A DNA stretch of 10,698 nucleotides, from positions 1-10,698 of the forward strand of contig JAITES010000220.1 in assembly GCA_031281925.1 (NCBI GenBank), given 5' to 3'. The notes beneath the pieces were generated by a model. The model was not told the DNA's origin and did no database searches. It saw only the letters and a program-made list of their open reading frames with translations. Below, piece after piece: positions 1-6,901 of the stretch; position 1 is the stretch's first letter, and each line of letters starts with the position of its first letter. The translations under genes were made by a program, and so were the position numbers. The stretch is from Treponema sp. GTDB taxonomy: Bacteria > Spirochaetota > Spirochaetia > Treponematales > Breznakiellaceae.

Positions 1-610
1 TCAATTTCAGAATAGAAATCAAATCGGCGGCCTGTTTTTTGGACACCTGGTAGTTTTCAAAAACAATCTTTAGCATCTCATTGATAATTTCCGTGTTTCC
101 GTCAATATAGTCTTCGTCATCTTTTAACTGCTTTTCGTCTTCTGTTTTTTTGATTCTTTCTTTTATTTTTTTTAAGGTGGCGGTAAAGACCGCATCAATC
201 TGGGGAAGCTCAATGTTTTCTTTTCCGTCGAATTCGGCATGAAGGTCATCAAGGAACCAGGTTAGCACATGGGAGAAAACATCAAAGCATACCGATTTTA
301 AGTACTCTTTCATCTGCTCATCCGTAAAGTACGGAAACTTTGAAAGGTAATTGATAAAATCCCCAGCGTATTCAGACAGACTGTCAAAGGATTTGACGCC
401 CAGAAAATCCCGGTAGGTTTTTATGATGGTTTCCCATTCAATGCCCATGATGCTGGCGGAGCTGTACATCATTATGCCTACCGGATGGTATTTCGACAGG
501 GCAAACAGTTTATCCGCCGAGTTGTATGTTTTGCCGGCGCCCAGGGTTATCGCGCTGTCCGCCGCCAGAGCTATGCCCTGAGTGTTCATAATCGCCACTT
601 CAGCCGTCAT
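1..610 (-). CDS. Proteasome-like Ntn-hydrolase family protein (3' end outside window)
   Basis: The frame is open from ATG at 610 to the left edge, giving 203 residues with no stop, so the gene is truncated by the window. A purine-rich ribosome site (AAGGGGGG) sits a few bases before the ATG. If the initiator Met is removed, the new N-terminus is Thr1, the segment 'GIALAADSAIT' puts Asp at position 17, and 'DKLFAL' puts Lys at position 33. These are the catalytic residues and spacing of proteasome beta subunits and HslV, whose N-terminal Thr attacks peptide bonds. 'HPVGIMMYSSASIMG' follows where proteasomes have their third strand. Beyond about residue 60 the protein is helical and charged (Lys/Glu-rich around 147-168) and does not resemble HslV. 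It may be a self-processing hydrolase or a stand-alone proteasome-fold protein; the substrate is unknown. Fold assignment is fairly sure, enzyme activity is inference. Confidence 0.8.
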   Translation of the reverse strand, partial: MTAEVAIMNTQGIALAADSAITLGAGKTYNSADKLFALSKYHPVGIMMYSSASIMGIEWETIIKTYRDFLGVKSFDSLSEYAGDFINYLSKFPYFTDEQMKEYLKSVCFDVFSHVLTWFLDDLHAEFDGKENIELPQIDAVFTATLKKIKERIKKTEDEKQLKDDEDYIDGNTEIINEMLKIVFENYQVSKKQAADLISILKL

Positions 611-636
611 TTTTATCCCCCTTATTTACAGATGGA

Positions 637-665
637 AGTATACATCCGGAAAAAATCCTGGTCAA
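637..665 (-). promoter_or_regulatory. Near-consensus sigma-70 promoter for the Ntn-hydrolase gene
   Basis: Read on the minus strand there is TTGACC (660-665), a 17-base spacer and TATACT (637-642). Each hexamer matches the consensus at five of six bases. The start of transcription would fall near 630, leaving a leader of about 20 bases that holds the ribosome site and then the ATG at 610. This position also argues that the short minus-strand reading frame covering 622-690 is not a gene. Confidence 0.7.
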
Positions 666-703
666 CGCCGCGTATTTTCCCGCCCTTCATGTAGCTTTTC
701 ACA

Positions 704-730
704 GTGTATCTATCATTTGCCGATAGACAC
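704..730. repeat. Inverted repeat upstream of the kinase gene
   Basis: GTGT-at-CTATC (704-714) is matched by GATAG-ACAC (722-730), nine complementary base pairs broken by a two-base bulge, with a seven-base loop. It lies about 40 bases before the kinase ATG in the divergent intergenic region. No T-tract follows, so it is not a terminator. It could be a regulator binding site or a structure in the kinase mRNA leader. I could not find a convincing promoter for the kinase gene around it. Confidence 0.45.
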
Positions 731-768
731 GCTACCAGCATCCCCATTTGTGTAGTACTATAGCATTG

Positions 769-2493
769 ATGAATATATTTACCCTTGAGAACCGGAAACA
801 GTACCGCATCGCACTCAAGCATCTGCGGCTGTTCCTCCTTCTGGTGGCCGTTCCTGTGCTGCTCATTCTGGTGTTCTCAGGCTTTCTCTTTCGGCGGCAG
901 ATCATCAGCATGATCTATCTGCAGCAGGAAGCGGCTCTGGAACAGTATGCGGCGGGGATTGATACGGAAATTCGGGGTATGTCCATCATCGCATCGTCTC
1001 TTATTCACAATAAAACCTTTGCCAATTATACCAAGGAACTCTTAAGTCCCGGCCCCCGGCGTTATCTTCTTTTGTCGGAGATCGAACGGATCCTCAACAC
1101 CAATCTGCTGCTCTCCCGGGAGCTGGCGGGTTTTTACATCAGCTTTACCGACCACAGCCCGCCCCTGGTGCTGCGGAACTACGGGGGGATAAATCTGTCC
1201 GCGGGGGATATTGCCGCCCTGACGGAGATGGCCCGCGCCAGTCCGGGTCTGATCGTTTTTCCCGAGACTCTTAGTTCCGGGCTGGGCGGTCCCGGAGAGC
1301 CCCAAACCTTGTCTCTGGCCGTAGCCCCTCCCCGGGATTCCGCCGGCGGGAGCGGCATAGAGACTCTGATTGTCTCTTTTGTGGCGACCGGGCTGGTGGA
1401 TTTTATCCGGCAGCGCCAATGGGATGCCAATCCCTCCCGGTATGTTTCCGATTCTTTTTTGGCCGACCGGAACGGCCGGGTGCTCATGGCAAACAACCCG
1501 GATATGGCGGGCAGGGATATTCAGGATATCGAAGGGGAATTTAAAAAATCCTGTATCATCATGAAGGCATCCCTGGAAACCATGGGCTGGACTCTCATGG
1601 AGGCGGTTAACATCCGTTCCCTTACCCGGGAGGTAAACCGGATTCTCTATGTCCTCTATGCCGCCATAAGTCTGATAGTGCTGCTCTTTATCCGTTACAA
1701 TTCCTTCTTTTTTTTCCGCATCCTCAGTCCCCTTCTGGAAGAGATACGGAATGAGCATACGGAACGGCTGAAAAGTGAAATTGAAGCGCTGCGCTACCGG
1801 CTTAATCCCCATTTCCTCTGCAATACCCTTAACGCCATCCGCATGATGGCGATCATCACCAAAAACAATGCCATAAGGGAAATGAGTTCCGCACTGATGA
1901 GGCTTACCGAGGACACTCTCAGCCGGGAAGATACGGTATGCTCTCTGGAACATGAACTGTATAACCTTGACAATTATGTTTACATAATGAAGGTTCGCTA
2001 TGGGGATACTTTTGAATTTATAAAAGATGTGGACGCTTCACTTTTGTCTCTCGGGGTGCCTTCAATGATCCTGCAGCCTCTGGTCGAAAACGCCATCCTT
2101 CACGGGTTTCACGGGTTACCCGGCGGAACTTCCGCGGCGGGAGAGGGGGCGGGGAGGGGGCAGAATACTATTGTAGTTTCCGCTTCCGCCGCAGAGGGGG
2201 TCCTGACCATAGAGATAAAAGACAACGGCAGGGGGATGTCTGAAGAAGTGTTGGCGGGTATTTTCAACAATGAACCGGGTACAAAAAACGGCTGGAGCAG
2301 GATAGGTCTCAATAATGTCCGCCGCCGGATCATGCTGGCCTACGGAAGCTCCTATACTGTCCGTGTTGCAAGTTATCCCGGTGAAGGGACAGTGGTCATC
2401 ATGACCCTGCCGGTACAGGACGCGGGCAATCATGAGAGGGCGGGAAATGCCGGCCGGAGGGAGACTCAAAATGATGAATATGCTGATCGTTGA
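769..2493 (+). CDS. YesM/LytS-family sensor histidine kinase
   Basis: A 574-residue membrane kinase of the HisKA_7TM-independent 'His_kinase' (YesM) family, which autophosphorylates and passes phosphate to the AraC-type regulator encoded next. One membrane helix is at about 21-41, an extracellular sensor region at about 42-290, and a second helix at about 292-309. The phosphoacceptor motif is 'LNPHFLCNTLN' with His348. The ATPase domain shows the N box 'LVENAILHGF' (Asn441), 'DNGRG' (485-489) and 'GLNNVRRR' (513-520). Between helix two and the histidine motif there are only about 37 residues, too few for a normal HAMP domain. The ATG at 769 is preferred over an upstream TTG at 748, but neither has a clear ribosome site, so the start is uncertain. 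Its 3' end overlaps the regulator gene by 23 bases, indicating coupled expression. Such pairs usually control a neighbouring carbohydrate transporter, as here. Confidence 0.93.
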   Translation: MNIFTLENRKQYRIALKHLRLFLLLVAVPVLLILVFSGFLFRRQIISMIYLQQEAALEQYAAGIDTEIRGMSIIASSLIHNKTFANYTKELLSPGPRRYLLLSEIERILNTNLLLSRELAGFYISFTDHSPPLVLRNYGGINLSAGDIAALTEMARASPGLIVFPETLSSGLGGPGEPQTLSLAVAPPRDSAGGSGIETLIVSFVATGLVDFIRQRQWDANPSRYVSDSFLADRNGRVLMANNPDMAGRDIQDIEGEFKKSCIIMKASLETMGWTLMEAVNIRSLTREVNRILYVLYAAISLIVLLFIRYNSFFFFRILSPLLEEIRNEHTERLKSEIEALRYRLNPHFLCNTLNAIRMMAIITKNNAIREMSSALMRLTEDTLSREDTVCSLEHELYNLDNYVYIMKVRYGDTFEFIKDVDASLLSLGVPSMILQPLVENAILHGFHGLPGGTSAAGEGAGRGQNTIVVSASAAEGVLTIEIKDNGRGMSEEVLAGIFNNEPGTKNGWSRIGLNNVRRRIMLAYGSSYTVRVASYPGEGTVVIMTLPVQDAGNHERAGNAGRRETQNDEYADR

Positions 2494-3625
2494 TGATGAG
2501 CCCTTGGTGCTGCTCACCATACGATCCCTGTGCAGATGGGAAGACTTCGGCATCCGCATTGCCGGTGAAGCGGAAAACGGAAAGGCCGCGCTTGATTTTA
2601 TCGGATCCAATCCCGACATTGATATTGTGGTAGTCGATGTGGACATGCCGGTGATGAACGGCCTGGAATTCGCGGAGGCATTGCAGAAACAAAATCCGGA
2701 TCCGGCGGTGATATTCCTCAGTTCCTACAGCAATTTTGAATATGTCCGCAGCGCCTTTAAAAGCGGCGCCTATGAGTATATTCTAAAATCGGAACTGGAT
2801 GAACATTCTCTGCTTAATGCGATCAGGGCAATTCCCGGAATACAGTTTCAGAAACAGAAAAACCGGGACGCCCGGAACGGGGATTCAACAGAGAATATCC
2901 GGGCCGCCTTTTTCGCCGCGCTCATTGGAGACTCACAGGAGGATCCTGAATCCCTCTTTACGCTGTCCGGTTTTACCGTCACCTGGCCCTTTTACTTTAT
3001 GATCCTCCGTCCGGGGGATCTGTTGATGGTGCATCAGCGCTATGAAAATAAACTATACGATTTTCAAAAAACCATGTCGGATTTGCTGCGCCGTTTTGTG
3101 CCCGCTTCCCTGGGCGCCTCCGGAGCGCTCTCCTATGATCAGTATTATATTTTTATGCAGACTCAGGAACAGTTGGATAACGCCTTTGAGTTGTTTTACA
3201 GGGCCGCCTGGACCTACAGCGATACGGGTTTTGAAAGGAAAACAGGCGGCGCGGTGGAGGATATTGCCGGACTAAAGCGGGAATTTACCCAATGTCTCAA
3301 AGGCTTCCTGCCTCCCAGCCGTCTTGTCATCCGCAGCCGCAGATATATCCGGGAACATTTCAGCAATCCCGCCCTTACCCTGCAGGACATTGCCTCGTAT
3401 AACAATGTAAGCAAAAATTATCTCAGTTCCGAATTTACCCGGGAAACCGGGGAGACTATTTCCGGTTTTATCACCCGGATGAGGATCAGGGAGGCGGAAA
3501 AACTCCTCAGGGAAACCAATTTGCGGGTCTACGAAATTGCGGAAAAGGCAGGATACCTCAACGTGGAAACATTTAACCGGGCCTTCAAACGGGTCACCGG
3601 CAAAAACCCCGGCGCTTATATCTGA
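2471..3625 (+). CDS. AraC-family response regulator (YesN-like)
   Basis: A 384-residue partner of the preceding kinase. Residues 1-120 form a receiver domain with the acidic pair Asp8/Asp9 ('IVDDEP'), the phosphoacceptor Asp56 in 'VVVDVDMP', Ser84 and Lys106. The Lys is followed by Ser rather than the usual Pro. A middle region of about 150 residues has no motif I recognise. Residues 285-384 are an AraC-type DNA-binding domain with two helix-turn-helix units, ending in the typical 'GYLNVETFNRAFKRVTGKNPGAYI' region (read from about 361). I chose ATG 2471 because GGAGGGAG (2456-2463) sits seven bases upstream; a longer frame starting at 2432 lacks such a site. The likely target is the promoter of the binding-protein gene directly downstream, inferred from position only. 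Confidence 0.94.
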   Translation: MMNMLIVDDEPLVLLTIRSLCRWEDFGIRIAGEAENGKAALDFIGSNPDIDIVVVDVDMPVMNGLEFAEALQKQNPDPAVIFLSSYSNFEYVRSAFKSGAYEYILKSELDEHSLLNAIRAIPGIQFQKQKNRDARNGDSTENIRAAFFAALIGDSQEDPESLFTLSGFTVTWPFYFMILRPGDLLMVHQRYENKLYDFQKTMSDLLRRFVPASLGASGALSYDQYYIFMQTQEQLDNAFELFYRAAWTYSDTGFERKTGGAVEDIAGLKREFTQCLKGFLPPSRLVIRSRRYIREHFSNPALTLQDIASYNNVSKNYLSSEFTRETGETISGFITRMRIREAEKLLRETNLRVYEIAEKAGYLNVETFNRAFKRVTGKNPGAYI

Positions 3626-3655
3626 TTTATCATCAAGAAATCGTAAATTTAATCA

Positions 3656-3685
3656 TGTACAGTCTGAAGCAAAAGGCTTTACAAT
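3656..3685 (+). promoter_or_regulatory. Candidate promoter for the sugar-binding protein gene
   Basis: TGTACA (3656-3661, four of six against TTGACA), an 18-base spacer and TACAAT (3680-3685, five of six against TATAAT) lie in the 91-base gap before the binding-protein gene. The weak -35 is what would be expected of a promoter that needs an AraC-type activator. ATCAT occurs at 3629-3633 and again 23 bases on at 3652-3656, a spacing of two helical turns, but five-base repeats are weak evidence for an activator site. Confidence 0.35.
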
Positions 3686-3716
3686 AAATGAAATTCTATA
3701 CTATGGAGGAATTGGA

Positions 3717-4994
3717 ATGAAAAAATTTCTTGCGATCTTACTGGTTCTCATGAGCGTGGGCGCCCTGGCATTTGCCGGCGGGTCCAAAGCTTCGGGGAAG
3801 ATCACCCTCAAGGTGGGGGATAATTACCCGGATCGGAACTCCGGCGCCGGAGCGGTAATCGAACGGCTCAACGCCGAATTCAAGGCGTCCCATCCCAATG
3901 TGGAGATCGTCACCGAAAGCTACCAGGATCAGCCCTGGCAGGAGAAGGTCAAGATCTACGCCACCGCCAACCAGCTTCCCGATGTGATGAAGTACTGGGC
4001 CTTCCCCAACATGATGAATCCCCTCATTGAGGCGGGGCTGCTTGAGACGCTGAACAAGGCCGATTTCGCCAACTTCGGCTATCTCCCCGGCGCGCTGGAG
4101 GGCAACGAGTTTAACGGTGTACTCTACGGCTTCCCCACTTCCGCCGACCTCTGGGTGCTCTTTGTGAACAAGAGTCTCTTTGAAAAGGCCGGGGTTGCTC
4201 TTCCTGCAAGCTGGGAAGACATCGTGGAATCTGTCCCCAAGTTCAGGGCCATCGGCATTACCCCCGTGGCAACCGACGGACTTGAGAGCTGGCCCCTCTG
4301 CGAACTCTACGACAACCTCCTCCAGCGGATCAACGGCGACTTTGGCCGGGTGGACGCGGCCCTCAAGCGAAGGGCGAAGTACACCGATCCGGACTTTGTC
4401 CAGGCAGCTGCCTATATGCAGAACCTGATCAAGGCCGGAGTGTTCAACGCCAACCTGACCACTTCGGACTACGGCGATGCCCGGAACCAGTTCGGCCAGG
4501 AACGGGCGGCCATGTACATGATGGGTTCCTGGGAGATGGGCCTGGCGGTGGATCCGAACTTTTCGGAGAATTTCCACAACAGCCTGGATGTGATCAAGAT
4601 CCCCGTGATCCGGGGAGGCAAGGGCGGCGTGGACGATCTGCTCGCCTGGTACGGCGGGAACTACATCTTCACCAAGTCCAAGAACAAGGATCTTGCCTAC
4701 GAGTACGTTAAGCTCCTGGGAGAAAAACTGGGGAAATACGCCTGGGAAGACCAGGCCTTCTTCCCCGCGCAGAAGGTTGATCCCCGGCCCCAGGACACTC
4801 TGGTCAGCAAGAAGCTGCTCCAGATCGCCGCGGAGGCCAAGACCACCAGCGGCACACCGGGCCTGGACCGCTCCGACGCGGTGTTCAAGGAGGATCACCA
4901 GGAACTTATCCGCCAGCTCTGCGCCCTGGTAATTACCCCGGAAGAATTCTGCCGCCAGCTTGACGCTTCGGCTGAACGGGCTTCAAAACAGTAA
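3717..4994 (+). CDS. Carbohydrate ABC transporter substrate-binding protein (CUT1)
   Basis: A 425-residue exported protein that should capture a sugar or oligosaccharide outside the inner membrane and hand it to the two permeases encoded downstream. The signal peptide is MKK followed by a hydrophobic stretch to about residue 18, with probable cleavage after 'AFA' at residue 20. There is no Cys, so it appears secreted into the periplasm, not lipid-anchored. Family features include 'FNGVLYGFP', 'LPASWEDIVESVPKF' and 'AMYMMGSWEM', typical of extracellular solute-binding family 1. GGAGGA (3705-3710) six bases upstream fixes the ATG at 3717. The gene favours codons such as GCC, CTC, ATC and AAG more strongly than its neighbours, consistent with high expression. 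A hairpin follows the stop codon. The ligand cannot be read from the sequence. Confidence 0.94.
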   Translation: MKKFLAILLVLMSVGALAFAGGSKASGKITLKVGDNYPDRNSGAGAVIERLNAEFKASHPNVEIVTESYQDQPWQEKVKIYATANQLPDVMKYWAFPNMMNPLIEAGLLETLNKADFANFGYLPGALEGNEFNGVLYGFPTSADLWVLFVNKSLFEKAGVALPASWEDIVESVPKFRAIGITPVATDGLESWPLCELYDNLLQRINGDFGRVDAALKRRAKYTDPDFVQAAAYMQNLIKAGVFNANLTTSDYGDARNQFGQERAAMYMMGSWEMGLAVDPNFSENFHNSLDVIKIPVIRGGKGGVDDLLAWYGGNYIFTKSKNKDLAYEYVKLLGEKLGKYAWEDQAFFPAQKVDPRPQDTLVSKKLLQIAAEAKTTSGTPGLDRSDAVFKEDHQELIRQLCALVITPEEFCRQLDASAERASKQ

Positions 4995-5012
4995 GCTTAA
5001 GTCCGCACAGAA

Positions 5013-5049
5013 AGCTGTCCGGGGATTCACTTTCCGGGCAGCTCTTTTT
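5013..5049 (+). terminator. Terminator-like hairpin between binding protein and permeases
   Basis: AGCTGTCCGG (5013-5022) pairs with CCGGGCAGCT (5034-5043), ten base pairs with one G-U wobble. The 11-base loop is followed by C and five T (5044-5049). It begins 18 bases after the stop codon of the binding-protein gene and ends 20 bases before the first permease. The likely role is partial termination, or 3' end protection, giving more binding protein than permease. Partial versus complete termination cannot be told by eye. Confidence 0.75.
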
Positions 5050-5069
5050 ATCGTACAATAAGAGATGTC

Positions 5070-5954
5070 ATGAAAAGTTTATTCAGCAACAAAAAGACAA
5101 TAGCTGTCCTGGTTCTGCCGGGACTTGTCATCATGCTCTTTGCCATTGCGATTCCTTTGGTAATCAGTTTGATACTCAGCTTTGTCCAGTGGGCGGGCTT
5201 CGGTACGATGAAATTTATCGGCGCCGGCAATTACTCCCGGCTTTTGCGGGATAAAACATTCTGGCGTTCCCTGTATAATGTATCCCTGTTAATTGTTGTT
5301 ACCATTTTTTTTCAGAATACCTTCGCCTTCTTTATCGCTTCTCTTCTGACGAAGCTGTCGGAGAGACGATCCCAGCTTCTGCGGACTATATACTTTATCC
5401 CCGCCACCCTGAGCCTCGTGGTGGTTACCAAACTCTGGGTCAATATTTTCCACCCCACCTACGGGATGCTGAACAAGCTGATCCGTTTTCTGGGCCCCCA
5501 ATACTTTGAAATCGCCTGGCTCGGGAATACCAAAACGGCTATATGGGCGGTTATCTGGATCATGATCTGGCAGGGTTTCGGCTGGGCACTGCTCTTCTTC
5601 TACGGCGGCCTTATGACCGTACCCCGGGAACTGGAAGAGGCGGCCCTGGTGGACGGGGCGAACCGGCTGCAGGTTCATCTCAAGGTGATCCTCCCCTATA
5701 TGATCCCGGTGATCCAGTCCATCATCATCATTGACGTGGTCTCTTCTCTAAAGCAGATGGAGATGGTATACCTTTCCACGGAAGGCGCGCCCGGGGGAAC
5801 CACTCAGTTTTTGGCGGTATACCTGTATCAGCGGGCCTTTAAGTATGGAGAATACGGCTACGGCAACGCCATCTCGGTGCTTTTTGTGCTCATCGCCGTA
5901 CTGATGACCCTGCTGATCCAGCGGGTATTTAGAAGATCCATAGAACAGTTTTAA
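5070..5954 (+). CDS. Carbohydrate ABC transporter permease, MalF/UgpA type
   Basis: A 294-residue inner-membrane permease with about six hydrophobic helices, the first at residues 11-36. The cytoplasmic EAA loop that docks on the ATPase is present as 'EEAALVDGANRLQVHLKVI' (from residue 189). With the following permease it should form the membrane channel of a CUT1 sugar importer. The ribosome site is weak (AAGAGA about four bases before ATG 5070), which fits low expression relative to the binding protein. There is no long periplasmic insertion such as that of enteric MalF; the length is normal for UgpA/LacF-like members. The gene ends in a short tandem duplication leading into the next gene. 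Confidence 0.94.
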   Translation: MKSLFSNKKTIAVLVLPGLVIMLFAIAIPLVISLILSFVQWAGFGTMKFIGAGNYSRLLRDKTFWRSLYNVSLLIVVTIFFQNTFAFFIASLLTKLSERRSQLLRTIYFIPATLSLVVVTKLWVNIFHPTYGMLNKLIRFLGPQYFEIAWLGNTKTAIWAVIWIMIWQGFGWALLFFYGGLMTVPRELEEAALVDGANRLQVHLKVILPYMIPVIQSIIIIDVVSSLKQMEMVYLSTEGAPGGTTQFLAVYLYQRAFKYGEYGYGNAISVLFVLIAVLMTLLIQRVFRRSIEQF

Positions 5955-5970
5955 TTGAACAGTTTTAATG
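5943..5970 (+). repeat. Tandem 14-base duplication at the permease junction
   Basis: GAACAGTTTTAATT (5943-5956) is followed directly by GAACAGTTTTAATG (5957-5970), 13 of 14 bases the same. The first copy contains the stop codon of the first permease (5952-5954). The second copy lengthens the gap before the ribosome site of the second permease. It looks like a small slippage duplication. Confidence 0.75.
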
Positions 5971-5984
5971 CTGAGGTGAACGGG

Positions 5985-6839
5985 ATGAAGGGAATCAACC
6001 AAAGTTATCAGACCCGGCGTTCGGCCGGCAAGATCCTGCTCTATATTTTTCTTGCGGTCATGGCGCTCTCCCAGATATTCCCCTTTCTCTGGATCTTCAC
6101 CTATTCGATCAAAAAATCAGGCGATCTCTTTGGCCCGGACTTCCTCTCCTTCCCCAGGGAACCCCAGTGGATCAACTACTACAAGGCTTTTACCAACGGA
6201 CGCATCCCCCTGTACCTGGCCAATACCCTGAAGATCATCATCCCCTCGGTGACCCTGGGAACCATTCTGCCCTTCTGCCTTGCATACGCCTGCACCCGCA
6301 TGGAATGGAAACTGAAGAAACTGGTCTGGGGCATCATTATCCTGGGGATGACCATTCCCATTCACACCACCCTGCTGCCCAACTTTATCTGGTACAAGAC
6401 ATTCCATTTGATAGACACCCATCTGGCCCTGATAATTTCCTACATGGCCTTTACCATGTCCTTCAATTCAATCGTATTTTCCGGGCTCTTGATGAGTATT
6501 CCCAAGTCCATGGAAGAGTCGGCCTTTATTGACGGGGCGGGGTATTTTACCATTCTGTACAAAATTATCGCCCCCATATCGCTGAACGGTTTTATCACCG
6601 TGGGGATCATGACCTTCCTGAGCCACTGGAACGATTTCCTCATGGCAAATACCTATATTTCCACGGAGACGAAACGTACCCTTCCGTTTTCGGTTATCCG
6701 CTTTGCCGGACAGTACGCTTCCGATTATGCGGTACAGTTTGCCGTCATGACCCTCGTGGCCATTCCGCCCCTTGTCTTTTATTTTGCCTTTAACAAGTGG
6801 ATGCTGGCAGGCGTTACCGCCGGTTCCGTAAAAGGATAA
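5985..6839 (+). CDS. Carbohydrate ABC transporter permease, MalG/UgpE type
   Basis: A 284-residue inner-membrane permease, partner of the preceding one. The first helix is at residues 16-40, and about five more follow. The EAA loop reads 'MEESAFIDGAGYFTILYKI' (from residue 176), with the Gly-Ala that contacts the ATPase. The C-terminus 'MLAGVTAGSVKG' is typical of CUT1 permeases. GAGGTG (5973-5978) six bases before ATG 5985 supports this start over an upstream TTG at 5955. No ATPase gene follows; transcription meets the convergent minus-strand genes. Members of this family often share one ATPase among many importers, so a remote MsiK-like partner is likely (inference). Confidence 0.94.
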   Translation: MKGINQSYQTRRSAGKILLYIFLAVMALSQIFPFLWIFTYSIKKSGDLFGPDFLSFPREPQWINYYKAFTNGRIPLYLANTLKIIIPSVTLGTILPFCLAYACTRMEWKLKKLVWGIIILGMTIPIHTTLLPNFIWYKTFHLIDTHLALIISYMAFTMSFNSIVFSGLLMSIPKSMEESAFIDGAGYFTILYKIIAPISLNGFITVGIMTFLSHWNDFLMANTYISTETKRTLPFSVIRFAGQYASDYAVQFAVMTLVAIPPLVFYFAFNKWMLAGVTAGSVKG

Positions 6840-6875
6840 GAGGCTTTTCCAAAACCAACCGTGTTTTAATGGCTC
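6840..6875. repeat. Intergenic palindromic repeat, degenerate copy 1
   Basis: The sequence begins GAGGCTTTTCCAAAAC directly at the permease stop codon, has a seven-base loop (6856-6862) and ends GTTTTAATGGCTC. GAG/CTC, CC/GG and AAAAC/GTTTT can pair, with bulges between them. It resembles the better hairpin at 9171-9207. Lying between convergent genes it may serve as a two-way terminator, but there is no clean T-tract. Confidence 0.45.
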
Positions 6876-6901
6876 ATGACTTTCCGCGGCCATAAGGGAA
6901 T

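Noticed and set aside
622..822. Minus-strand 66-codon frame ending 11 bases before the Ntn-hydrolase ATG
   Set aside because: It contains the near-consensus promoter of that gene, has no ribosome site and overlaps the kinase start.
1042..1953. Minus-strand frame of about 300 codons opposite the kinase gene
   Set aside because: It is antisense to a well-supported kinase with all motifs, and its translation is rich in His, Gly and Gln, typical of a shadow frame.
3697..3704. TATACT/TACTAT before the binding-protein ribosome site as a -10 element
   Set aside because: It directly abuts the ribosome site, so transcription would start too late, and no -35 lies at a suitable distance.
3738..4898. 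Minus-strand frame of 386 codons opposite the binding-protein gene
   Set aside because: Long antisense frames arise from the strong G/C third-position bias of this gene; there is no ribosome site or family motif.
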